Shown piece by piece: positions 26,709-33,585 of a stretch of 64,000 nucleotides of DNA. Each line of letters opens with the position of its first letter. The first letter of the stretch is position 1. The notes under the pieces were generated by a model. It worked only from the letters and a program-made list of their open reading frames with translations, was not told where the DNA came from and searched no databases. This DNA is from Paenibacillus sp. MMS18-CY102 (GTDB lineage Bacteria; Bacillota; Bacilli; Paenibacillales; Paenibacillaceae): positions 1 to 64,000 of the forward strand of contig NZ_WSTC01000012.1 in NCBI RefSeq assembly GCF_009789195.1, read 5' to 3'. The position numbers were made by a program, and so were the translations under genes.

Positions 26709-27134
26709 TCACTTCCCGGCAGAGGCTTGAATAAACCGGCTAAATTCCTCTGCTGTATCAACTGTCTGGCTTCCAGCCACTACCCCATCCCGAATGTAAT
26801 AGATATAAGGCGTCTCATACACGCGGTATACGCTCTTTAGCTCATCGAATTCGACTGCTTCCCAACCGAACGAAAAGCCGAAGTGATCGGCAGCTTCCCT
26901 TATCGTCTCCTGGTCTGCCGCACAGAAAAGCAGGAATGGAATTTCCGTTTCTTCCTGCAGCTCATTCAAGTGCGGGAAGAGGTCGATGCAATGTCCGCAT
27001 GAGAACGATACGAAAACAAAAAAACCTGTATGAATTTCGTTCCCTACCGGAACAGGAAAGCGCTCTCCAATCGGCCAGACGGCATGCTCCTCCTTCCGTT
27101 CCTTATAGAGAGACAGAAAATTGAATCGACTCAT
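26709..27134 (-). CDS. Thioredoxin-like protein (CGHC)
   Basis: The 141-residue protein has a TlpA/thioredoxin fold with Phe-Val-Ser-Phe-Ser-Cys46-Gly-His-Cys49 as active site and a later Thr-Pro-Tyr-Ile-Tyr-Tyr with the cis-proline. CGHC is a disulfide-isomerase/oxidase-like dipeptide rather than the reducing CGPC. No signal peptide or anchor is visible, which is odd for an extracytoplasmic oxidase. GGAGG six bases before ATG 27134 sets the start, giving a 32-base overlap with the ABC exporter gene. Confidence 0.75.
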   Translation of the reverse strand: MSRFNFLSLYKERKEEHAVWPIGERFPVPVGNEIHTGFFVFVSFSCGHCIDLFPHLNELQEETEIPFLLFCAADQETIREAADHFGFSFGWEAVEFDELKSVYRVYETPYIYYIRDGVVAGSQTVDTAEEFSRFIQASAGK

Positions 27135-28911
27135 CAGTATCCTCCATCCAATTATGTTGTACTTGCCACATGGCATAATATTTGCCCCGCTTATCGATTA
27201 GCTCCGCATGCGAGCCTTCTTCGATGATTCGGCCTTCATGCATAACGATGATTCGGTCAGCTAGCTGCGCAGAGCCCAGGCGATGCGTGACAAACACCGT
27301 TGCCAAGCCTTGGCGGGCCTTCACGATGCCTGTCATGAGCATCAGCTCCAATTCCGGATCAAGCGCCGATGTTGCCTCATCCAACAGCAAATATGCGGCT
27401 GGCTTATAAAGCGCTCTTGCAATTGCGATCCGCTGCCATTGCCCCCCAGACAATTGCCGGGAATTTTCGAATTCATTGCCGAGCAGAATGGACAAGTTAT
27501 TTCGCAGCTCCTCGGTAAACAATTGCGGATAATGATCGATGAATGCGATAAATTGCTCGCGTTGATTGTCGTCCAGCTCTTGCATGGCCACATTGTCATA
27601 TACGTCGAACGGAAAGCGGGCAAAATCTTGATTCACTACCGATTGATGCCGAAACACGTCCGAACGGTCACTGGCGTTTATATCGGTTTCCCCAACATAG
27701 AGCATCCCATCCGGTATATCATGAAGCCCGAATAGCAGCTTGCCGAGCGTCGACTTGCCCGATCCATTCTCGCCTACAATCGCAACAGCCTCGCCTAGCC
27801 GAACGGAGCAGTTAACGTTCCTCAATGCAGCTTTCTCATTGTCTGGATAACGGAACGTTGCATGAGCAAGCCGCAGCTCCCGAGGGGCTTCACTCTCCGT
27901 GGCCGAATCGCCCTCGCCAGTTCCCAAAGTGGTGGTATCGTTTGCACTATTAGTGCCATATCGATTAATAAATTCAAAATACCGATCCTTCACATGTGCG
28001 GTCTGGCGGAACCCTCCGAATGCGTGGAACAAACCGACCCATGAGCCTTCTGTGACAGCAATCGCTGAAGTCATTGCGACGTAGGCGCCAATCGTTGCAT
28101 TCCCTTTAGCAACTTGATATATGAGAACGAGTTGAACAGCGCAAAAACCGACCAATGCCGGGAGGCTAGCCCTTAATTGCCGGATCGTGTTTGACCGTTC
28201 GTACGACATTTTGCAATGTAATAAATCAGTCGCCTTACTCGCCCACCGTTTGCCTAGAAACGGGCGAGCCATAAAAATAAGCAATTCTTTCTGGGCATCA
28301 GGCCGGGTCAGAACGTCAAACACGGTCTGGGCGCCCCGATCCTTCTCAATTAGCGCTTCCATCTGAAGCATCCGATCCTTAGAAATCGCATACTCAAACC
28401 TTATATTCGGAATGGAATAAGCGATCACAATAAGCGGCAGCAGCCAATGAAATTGAATAAGCATCCAGCCATAAGTAATGAGCATCATCGTATGCTGAGC
28501 GAAGCTGAAGATCGTCTGGATCATTTGGTGCATGTTCGTCAAGCCCATGGAGACAAGAAATAAATCGTTACGGTATGCTGGGCGTTCGACCATCGTAATC
28601 GTGTTGAAACGGAGCGATTTTAGCAAATATTCCCGCAACGCATTTTGGCTTCTAAGCGCAAACACACTCTCCGAATAGCTGCGCACATAACCAGCCAGCA
28701 ATGAAACGGCCCGAATCGCTAAAGTGAGCAACATTAGCTTCCCAGCCACCGCCATTCCCTCAGCGCCAGTTAACGAATCGATCAGCCTTTGCGTGACGAT
28801 AACCGAACTGCTAGAAGCGACCGTCATCACTACCAATGCAGATACAATCAGTACAATATACGTTTTGTTATTCACCCATAACAGGCGGAGCAGCCGAACC
28901 ATATCACTCAC
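27103..28911 (-). CDS. Peptide/bacteriocin-type ABC exporter without peptidase domain
   Basis: The 602-residue half-transporter has an N-terminal six-segment membrane domain (about 15-300) and a C-terminal ATPase. Walker A is Gly-Glu-Asn-Gly-Ser-Gly-Lys-Ser-Thr, the signature is Leu-Ser-Gly-Gly-Gln-Trp-Gln-Arg, Walker B is [12 protein letters not shown] and the switch is Thr-His-Arg. It resembles lantibiotic-type exporters, but there is no C39 peptidase domain. This fits the absence of a double-glycine leader on the two peptides. It starts with GTG (an ATG follows three codons later), overlapping the redoxin gene by four bases. It should export the Cys-rich peptides. Confidence 0.8.
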   Translation of the reverse strand: MSDMVRLLRLLWVNNKTYIVLIVSALVVMTVASSSSVIVTQRLIDSLTGAEGMAVAGKLMLLTLAIRAVSLLAGYVRSYSESVFALRSQNALREYLLKSLRFNTITMVERPAYRNDLFLVSMGLTNMHQMIQTIFSFAQHTMMLITYGWMLIQFHWLLPLIVIAYSIPNIRFEYAISKDRMLQMEALIEKDRGAQTVFDVLTRPDAQKELLIFMARPFLGKRWASKATDLLHCKMSYERSNTIRQLRASLPALVGFCAVQLVLIYQVAKGNATIGAYVAMTSAIAVTEGSWVGLFHAFGGFRQTAHVKDRYFEFINRYGTNSANDTTTLGTGEGDSATESEAPRELRLAHATFRYPDNEKAALRNVNCSVRLGEAVAIVGENGSGKSTLGKLLFGLHDIPDGMLYVGETDINASDRSDVFRHQSVVNQDFARFPFDVYDNVAMQELDDNQREQFIAFIDHYPQLFTEELRNNLSILLGNEFENSRQLSGGQWQRIAIARALYKPAAYLLLDEATSALDPELELMLMTGIVKARQGLATVFVTHRLGSAQLADRIIVMHEGRIIEEGSHAELIDKRGKYYAMWQVQHNWMEDTDESIQFSVSL

Positions 28912-29384
28912 GGGCTAGGAACAGGATCGATTTGCCGCAAAAATGGCCGATATGCTTCAGCGAGCAAATCAACCGCCCCTACTCCCTTACTCGTCAATAT
29001 TTGGCCTTTGCGATTTAAGCAATATCCCCATGGAAAACGATAGGTTTTCCACTTCCGCCCGATATCAGCATAATCAACACCAAATAGCTTCACACTTTCG
29101 GGAAGCCCCTGCCTAACTTGCAGCATGGTCTCTTCATCCGAGCTAAGCAAAACAACAATGTTCGCTTGTTCTCTCGTTTCAGCAAACTCTGCGACCGCAT
29201 TCAAGCTCTCAAAACAGGGTTCGCACGAATCGCTTAGGATGATAAGCATGAGATGATCGGTAATAAGAGAGTGAAGCGTGATAATGTCCCCATGCCTATC
29301 ACCAACCGATATATCTGTCATATAGTCTCCCACCTCAAATTGCTCGATAGGCTTTAAAAACGGGCTCATTTTCCTATCCATCAA
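28908..29384 (-). CDS. Thioredoxin/redoxin-like protein (CEPC)
   Basis: The 158-residue protein has an AhpC/TlpA-like fold: Leu-Ile-Ile-Leu-Ser-Asp-Ser-Cys54-Glu-Pro-Cys57 as active site, then Val-Val-Leu-Leu-Ser-Ser-Asp and a strand ending Phe-Pro-Trp-Gly-Tyr with the conserved proline. CEPC is typical of TlpA/ResA-like thiol-disulfide proteins. No signal peptide or membrane anchor is visible. It is the first gene after the peptide pair (102-base gap with two hairpins) and overlaps the exporter by four bases. It may handle cysteines of the peptides before or during export. Confidence 0.75.
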   Translation of the reverse strand: MMDRKMSPFLKPIEQFEVGDYMTDISVGDRHGDIITLHSLITDHLMLIILSDSCEPCFESLNAVAEFAETREQANIVVLLSSDEETMLQVRQGLPESVKLFGVDYADIGRKWKTYRFPWGYCLNRKGQILTSKGVGAVDLLAEAYRPFLRQIDPVPSP

Positions 29385-29403
29385 TGATGGCCTCCTCGTG
29401 AAG

Positions 29404-29431
29404 CGCAGCTCTCCTTAGCAGGAAAGCCGCG
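29404..29431 (-). other. Hairpin between the peptide genes and the redox/export genes
   Basis: CGCAGCTCTCCT / AGGAAAGCCGCG is a 12-bp stem with two mismatches and a TAGC loop, without a T-run. With the ACTAGT hairpin at 29449-29467 it forms a structured spacer that could stabilise the peptide mRNA or reduce downstream expression. Confidence 0.5.
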
Positions 29432-29448
29432 CATACGTTTGCACAAAG

Positions 29449-29467
29449 CTCACTAGTTAACTACTAG
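29449..29467 (-). other. ACTAGTG hairpin after peptide 2
   Basis: CACTAGT-TAACT-ACTAGTG is a 7-bp perfect inverted repeat. The same CACTAGTG core occurs in the leader before peptide 1 (29911-29918), so the motif brackets the two peptide genes. Confidence 0.5.
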
Positions 29468-29486
29468 TGAAAAGACAAATTGATAG

Positions 29487-29678
29487 TTAGCAGCAACCGA
29501 TCATCGAAGCGCTGCCTTTAAAGCAATACGTTTGAACGCCGTTCGACACATTTATTCCGCATTTATCATACGTCTGTACATAACGGCCAGAATCGCCTGT
29601 GCAGCCGCTGTAATAGTAGCATACATATTCAGTAGAACAGTAACCACTAACAGGATAATATCCGCTTGGACATGCCAT
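29487..29678 (-). CDS. Eight-cysteine peptide 2, putative secreted product
   Basis: The 63-residue peptide begins Met-Ala-Cys-Pro-Ser-Gly-Tyr and ends Ser-Met-Ile-Gly-Cys-Cys. The eight cysteines are at 3, 14, 20, 26, 40, 52, 62 and 63. Peptide 1 has the same number with spacings differing by at most one residue, so the pair are paralogues under cysteine constraint. It is rich in Tyr, Ser and Gly and has almost no helix formers. No signal peptide or double-glycine leader is visible, and the N-terminus itself is conserved. GGGGGAG lies seven bases before the ATG. I do not recognise the family; secreted disulfide-rich effector, bacteriocin or signal are the main options. Confidence 0.8.
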   Translation of the reverse strand: MACPSGYYPVSGYCSTEYVCYYYSGCTGDSGRYVQTYDKCGINVSNGVQTYCFKGSASMIGCC

Positions 29679-29702
29679 TTAAATTCTCCCCCATTTCATT
29701 AA

Positions 29703-29888
29703 TTAGCAACAACCGATCATTGAGCGTGATGTTTCCTTGCAATAACCATCAACAGTTGGATAATCACGGTGGCAAAATTCCGACAATACTACATAACGCC
29801 CTTGCTTAGAGGTGCAAGAACTGAATGTATCGCAAATATAAACTGCCGTACAAGAACCAGTGCTATTATAACCACTTGGACATGCCAT
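29703..29888 (-). CDS. Eight-cysteine peptide 1, putative secreted product
   Basis: The 61-residue peptide has cysteines at 3, 13, 19, 25, 39, 50, 60 and 61, giving C-x9-C-x5-C-x5-C-x13-C-x10-C-x9-CC. It shares the N-terminal Ala-Cys-Pro-Ser-Gly-Tyr, a central Gly-Arg-Tyr-Val and the C-terminal Ser-Met-Ile-Gly-Cys-Cys with peptide 2, while the rest differs freely. Even cysteine number and fixed spacing point to four disulfides. AGGAGG lies ten bases before the ATG, behind an extended -10 promoter. The redox and exporter genes that follow are the likely maturation machinery. No leader is visible, so export would have to recognise the mature peptide. Confidence 0.8.
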   Translation of the reverse strand: MACPSGYNSTGSCTAVYICDTFSSCTSKQGRYVVLSEFCHRDYPTVDGYCKETSRSMIGCC

Positions 29889-29918
29889 TGTATGAGTCCC
29901 TCCTTTCTATCACTAGTG

Positions 29919-29932
29919 TGAAAGCACTTTCA
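29919..29932 (+). promoter_or_regulatory. cre-like operator overlapping the peptide promoter
   Basis: TGAAAGCACTTTCA matches the CcpA operator consensus TGWNANCGNTNWCA at every position but one (A for the central G) and is a near-perfect palindrome. It abuts the -10 on the downstream side, a repressing position. CcpA or another LacI-family protein could bind; the central mismatch lowers confidence. Confidence 0.45.
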
Positions 29933-29960
29933 TAATAGCATTACAGCTATCGATTCAACA
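29932..29960 (-). promoter_or_regulatory. Predicted promoter of the Cys-rich peptide operon
   Basis: Minus-strand TGTTGA (29960-29955) and TATTAT (29937-29932) are 17 bases apart, and TGC before TATTAT makes an extended -10. The start would fall about 35 bases before peptide 1. Confidence 0.55.
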
Positions 29961-30003
29961 TAAACAACACCTAAAATTTCGAAGTAGATTCCATTAATGC
30001 CGT

Positions 30004-30675
30004 CTACCTCCGCAACGAATATCCCCCGCCGCGATTCGTAATAATAATTTTGGGATCGTTAATGTCATCTTCTAATTTTTTGCGCAAATTGCGAATCGTG
30101 ATATACACATTCGAATCGGCACCGAGATTATCCCAGAGCGCCATCAATAACTCTTCCCGATCAATAACGCGATTCGGATTACAGAGCATATAAGACAGCA
30201 CTTCCGTTTCCCGCTTGGTTAATTCAACCCGCTCATGATGCTTATACAACACCCGCCGCGGCAAATCGACTTTAAATTCCCCCAAGCATATCGGTGATTC
30301 GTTTCCTTCCGAACGTTCAGCCGTAGGCTCCCGCACCTTCGGTTGATCGTTCACCATCGTACCGAATAGCTTCATTAATGGTTCTTCAAATACGCCGTTT
30401 ATCCCCACTTCATTCGAAAGTTCGCAAAGCCGTGGCTCTAATCGGTTGGTGAATAAATAAATCGGCAAGCATCCCAATCGTTCTAGTTGATCTGTAATTG
30501 CGCTAAGTTGGTCATAGGTCGGATTAACAAGGAGCATAAACGTCCAATTCTGGTCAGGGAGTTCATCCACATGCCCGTAATCGGTAACGACAGTAATTAA
30601 ACATTTGTGAGTGGCTAAGTACGAAGTAAGCAGAAAAGTAAGAGGTGTGTCGAAAGACCATACGAGTATATTCAT
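30004..30675 (-). CDS. Orphan OmpR-family regulator with degenerate receiver
   Basis: The 223-residue protein has a receiver-like N-terminal half (1-110) and an OmpR/PhoB winged-helix DNA-binding domain (about 125-223: Glu-Leu-Thr-Lys-Arg-Glu-Thr-Glu-Val-Leu, Val-Tyr-Ile-Thr-Ile-Arg-Asn-Leu-Arg-Lys-Lys-Leu-Glu, Arg-Gly-Gly-Gly-Tyr-Ser-Leu). The receiver lacks the acidic pair after strand 1 and has Val-Asn-Pro-Thr where Leu-Asp-x-x-Leu-Pro should hold the phosphorylated aspartate. No kinase gene is adjacent. It therefore probably works without phosphorylation, perhaps sensing a ligand or the peptide. Its gene lies 115 bases upstream of the peptide genes in the same direction. Confidence 0.8.
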   Translation of the reverse strand: MNILVWSFDTPLTFLLTSYLATHKCLITVVTDYGHVDELPDQNWTFMLLVNPTYDQLSAITDQLERLGCLPIYLFTNRLEPRLCELSNEVGINGVFEEPLMKLFGTMVNDQPKVREPTAERSEGNESPICLGEFKVDLPRRVLYKHHERVELTKRETEVLSYMLCNPNRVIDREELLMALWDNLGADSNVYITIRNLRKKLEDDINDPKIIITNRGGGYSLRR

Positions 30676-30724
30676 TTGTCCCCCCTCTTTGCAATCCTAT
30701 CTATTTAAGCAAATGAGTGCCATC

Positions 30725-30753
30725 ATTATATCACCCTATTTTTTACTTATCAA
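30725..30753 (-). promoter_or_regulatory. Strong sigma-A promoter of the orphan regulator
   Basis: Minus-strand TTGATA (30753-30748), a 17-base spacer and TATAAT (30730-30725) form a near-consensus promoter 50 bases before the start codon. A GAGGGGGG ribosome site follows. Confidence 0.85.
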
Positions 30754-30774
30754 GGAATAGGAAACAAAAATAGA

Positions 30775-30805
30775 AACAAGCCTAACCCTATCGGTTAGGC
30801 TTGTT
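30775..30805 (-). terminator. Terminator of the second pstS gene
   Basis: AACAAGCCTAACC / GGTTAGGCTTGTT is a 13-bp perfect stem with a five-base loop, followed on the minus strand by TCTATTTTTG. It insulates the regulator gene from the PstS paralogue. Confidence 0.75.
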
Positions 30806-30823
30806 TTATACTAATAATTGGGA

Positions 30824-31750
30824 TTAGTCCAGTTTACTAGCTTGCGATTTATACCAGCCGGAGGAAAGCGGAATGTAGCCGACTTCCTTCGACAGCTCAG
30901 CGCCATGCGCCATATAGAACTTCGCGAACTCTTTTACTTCTGGACGAGCCAGCTCTTTTTTGCTGACATAGATGAAGATTGGACGTGACAGGAAGTACGT
31001 GCCGTTGGCGATCGTCGTAGCCGTAGGGCCTACTGGCGTTTTGCCGTTAGCCATATAGATCGCTACCGATTTCAGCTTCGCTTTGTTTTCTACATAATAC
31101 GCATAGCCGAAGTAGCCGATTGCATATTTGTCTTTGGTAACGCCTTCTACAAGCACGTTATCGTCTTCGCTGAACGTAATTTGCTTGTCGCTGCGGCTCG
31201 CTTTTGCTTTGCCGTTTACTTTCTCCGTGAAGAAGTCGAACGTGCCGGAATCAGCGCCTGGGGAATAGATATTGATTTTCTCATCTGGGAAGCCGCTGCG
31301 AACGTCTGCCCACGTTTTCACTTTGGAATCTTTTTGGAAAATCGATTTGAGCTCGGCAGCCGTCAGCTTCGAAGCCCACGTATTGTTTTTGTTGATAACG
31401 ACCGTAATGCCATCGTAAGCGACCGTTAAGTCTGTATACGTGATGCCTTTCGATTTACAAGCGTCTTTCTCTGCGCTGGAGATTGGACGCGATGCATCCG
31501 CGATTGCGATTTCGCCGTTACAGAAACGTTTGAACCCGCCGCCCGTGCCGGATACGCCTACTGTTACGCGAACGTCTTTGTTAATTTTGCCGAACTCTTC
31601 AGCGACTGCTTCCGTAATCGGGTAAACCGTGCTGGAGCCGTCGATTTCAATCGTGCCTTTGAGATTGCTAGCTGCGCCAGCTTGTGCCGACACCAGCAGC
31701 GATAAGCAAGCAGCAACGACTGCGAGCTTTAAAGTTAATTTCTTAAACAA
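30824..31750 (-). CDS. Secreted PstS-like phosphate-binding protein (second copy)
   Basis: The 308-residue protein is strongly similar to the operon PstS across its length (Gly-Ser-Ser-Thr-Val-Tyr-Pro, Ser-Gly-Thr-Gly-Gly-Gly-Phe-Lys-Arg-Phe-Cys-Asn-Gly-Glu, Ser-Pro-Gly-Ala-Asp-Ser-Gly-Thr). It carries an ordinary signal peptide ending near Ala-Gln-Ala-Gly-Ala, with no lipobox cysteine. It would thus be released or loosely held rather than membrane-anchored. It is a single gene with a Pho-box-like array upstream. Likely roles are phosphate scavenging at a distance or feeding PstCAB; this differs from the lipoprotein copy only in anchoring as far as can be seen. Confidence 0.88.
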   Translation of the reverse strand: MFKKLTLKLAVVAACLSLLVSAQAGAASNLKGTIEIDGSSTVYPITEAVAEEFGKINKDVRVTVGVSGTGGGFKRFCNGEIAIADASRPISSAEKDACKSKGITYTDLTVAYDGITVVINKNNTWASKLTAAELKSIFQKDSKVKTWADVRSGFPDEKINIYSPGADSGTFDFFTEKVNGKAKASRSDKQITFSEDDNVLVEGVTKDKYAIGYFGYAYYVENKAKLKSVAIYMANGKTPVGPTATTIANGTYFLSRPIFIYVSKKELARPEVKEFAKFYMAHGAELSKEVGYIPLSSGWYKSQASKLD

Positions 31751-31806
31751 GAATGACCACTCCTCGAATTAGGTTCGTTTCTACAAGATTGATCTTACTG
31801 CTCGTC

Positions 31807-31845
31807 TGTTAAGGGAAAATTATCTTCATATGAAGGTCTAGTAAA
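31807..31845 (-). promoter_or_regulatory. Pho-box-like array upstream of the second pstS
   Basis: On the minus strand TTTACT, TTCATA, ATAATT and TTAACA are separated by exactly five bases. Two match the PhoP hexamer fully, one has one mismatch and one is poor. The 11-base period equals that of the pst operon box. A TAAGAT -10 candidate follows. Confidence 0.6.
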
Positions 31846-31846
31846 C

Positions 31847-33040
31847 TTATCCATTGGATTTCATTGCTCCCGCTAATGCTGACATGCGTTCCTGCACGCT
31901 TGCGGAGCGGACATAAGCTTGATCTGACAAGGCCGCGACTTGCCGGCTGCTCTCGCTGTTATGTACGGCAGAACGGAAGAGGCGCTCGAATGCTGCAGAC
32001 GCCGACAGGACAAGCTCACTGCTCTTGGATGTTTCCAATTGGCTCTGGCCAGTAAGCTCTGCCGTCTGCTTTATTGCTCCTTGTATGCCTTGAACCAGAC
32101 CCGCGATTCGGTCCGCCGAACGTTTGGTCTCCGTTGCCATCAAGCGCATATGATCGGCTACAACGGCAAAACCTTTCCCATGCTCTCCCGCTCTTGCCGC
32201 TTCAATCGCAGCATTCACCGCAAGCAGATTGGACTGCTCCGCCATATCGCGAATCAGTACGGTGACATCGCCTACATCGTTGGCGACATCCTGCAATTCT
32301 GCAAATTGCGCTGCCTGCTCCTGCGTTTGGCCAATTAGCCGCTCGAATGCTCCTTTTACCTGGTTAAGCTCTGTTTTCCCCTGCAGCGTCATCTCTACCA
32401 TCTCGCCTGACATCCGCTCACCTTCGGAAGTCGAAACCTTCACCTCCGCTATTGCTTGGTCGATTGCCGCCATCAGCTCCCTAGCCTCCCTTAGCGTTGC
32501 CGACTGGCGCCGAACGGCCTCCTCTTGCACATCCCGGGAGAGCCGCAGCAAATCGCCAACGGTTAACACGCCGTTCACGACACCATTCTCCGTCACAATG
32601 ACACAATCATATAACGTCGCTTCATCACGCCCGAGCGCCTCACCTATGAGCACGGACGGCGGCATTCCCACTTGGGCAACCAATGGGCTGCTATCCATCA
32701 GCTTCGTAACGGGCTTGTCGTAATAGAGCTCCGCTCCGAACCGCTGGCTCAAATGCATATAAAACCGATTCCGCATAATCAATCCAATCGGCTTCCCCTG
32801 TTCCACAACAACAGCACATTCCGCTGCCACATTTCGCTTGAAAGCCTGGAGCATAGCAAGGCATGTCATATCTGCCTTTACTGTCGTGCAGGTCCTTGTA
32901 TAATGGCGAAGCGAAATTTCGCGCAAGTCCATGGGAGATGTTTTGCCTGCTTCTGAGGCATATGGGTCTGAGGGCGTAACTTTGGAGCTAATGTTCTCTT
33001 TTGTTGCTTCTTCCGGCCTTTTTTTCATGTTGAGCACCAT
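31847..33040 (-). CDS. Soluble methyl-accepting chemoreceptor with CBS pair
   Basis: The 397-residue protein has no membrane segment. After a variable N-terminus, two CBS modules span about 50-170 ([14 protein letters not shown], [12 protein letters not shown]). A coiled coil and MCP signalling tip follow, with [19 protein letters not shown]. It could relay nucleotide or energy state, the usual CBS ligands, to CheA/CheW. The tip is shorter than in full receptors. It is transcribed alone. Confidence 0.85.
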   Translation of the reverse strand: MVLNMKKRPEEATKENISSKVTPSDPYASEAGKTSPMDLREISLRHYTRTCTTVKADMTCLAMLQAFKRNVAAECAVVVEQGKPIGLIMRNRFYMHLSQRFGAELYYDKPVTKLMDSSPLVAQVGMPPSVLIGEALGRDEATLYDCVIVTENGVVNGVLTVGDLLRLSRDVQEEAVRRQSATLREARELMAAIDQAIAEVKVSTSEGERMSGEMVEMTLQGKTELNQVKGAFERLIGQTQEQAAQFAELQDVANDVGDVTVLIRDMAEQSNLLAVNAAIEAARAGEHGKGFAVVADHMRLMATETKRSADRIAGLVQGIQGAIKQTAELTGQSQLETSKSSELVLSASAAFERLFRSAVHNSESSRQVAALSDQAYVRSASVQERMSALAGAMKSNG

Positions 33041-33259
33041 AAAATTACCACTCCTTCAAATAGAAAATTGTGTATATATAGCACAACTATAGGTCACATA
33101 GTTCAAATGAACTCCACGTTTTTGTTTACGGAGTGTAAATTTTCGACAGCTTTCGAGTAATTTCTAACGATTGTTAGCCGCCAGCTGCACATGTTTCGAG
33201 CCATTCGGGAAGAACCTAGTGGAGCGAACTCATTATTGAATCGAAAGGGTGTACCCAAC

Positions 33260-33442
33260 ATGACTACGTCCAAAAACCGCCGCGTCAACGCTTGGCACCA
33301 ACGCAAGCACAACCAGCATCCGCCACACGGCAAAATTAAATCATTCGCCGAGCTTGCCGAGGAACCAGGAACGCTGCCAGCTTCATTAGCGAATGCCAAA
33401 GGACCAAGCATGCCGGACCAAACGCCCGATTCAACACATTAA
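33260..33442 (+). CDS. Small basic protein, DUF6254-like
   Basis: The 60-residue frame starting at ATG 33260 has an Arg-x-x-x-Ala-Trp-x-x-Arg-Lys-x-x-Gln-x-Pro-x-Gly-Lys-Ile-Lys-Ser pattern, as I remember from short Bacillales proteins named DUF6254, followed by Phe-Ala-Glu-Leu-Ala-Glu-Glu and a Pro/Asp-rich tail. GAAAGGG lies about 10 bases upstream. It is preferred to the longer frame from 33191, which lacks a ribosome site. Function unknown. Confidence 0.55.
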   Translation: MTTSKNRRVNAWHQRKHNQHPPHGKIKSFAELAEEPGTLPASLANAKGPSMPDQTPDSTH

Positions 33443-33508
33443 CGGCAAAAATCTGCCGCCCTTGCGCAGCTTCCTAACGCCTGCTTAAGGGCGGCAGCCC
33501 TCCCCCCT

Positions 33509-33539
33509 TTGACTCCTCCCCTGCATAGAGCAGTATAAT
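33509..33539 (+). promoter_or_regulatory. Possible promoter of the M20 amidohydrolase gene
   Basis: TTGACT (33509-33514) and TATAAT (33534-33539) are both near-consensus, but the spacer is 19 bases, longer than optimal. It lies 47 bases before the start codon. Confidence 0.45.
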
Positions 33540-33585
33540 GAAATTATTGCTGTACAATTAAATACTCTACGGGAGGCATAATAAG

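Noticed and set aside
29487-29888. Peptides as a methylamine-dehydrogenase light chain (MauA)
   Set aside because: MauE-like neighbour and many cysteines prompted this, but the peptides are half the size, come as a pair, lack the tryptophylquinone context, and no heavy-chain gene is present.
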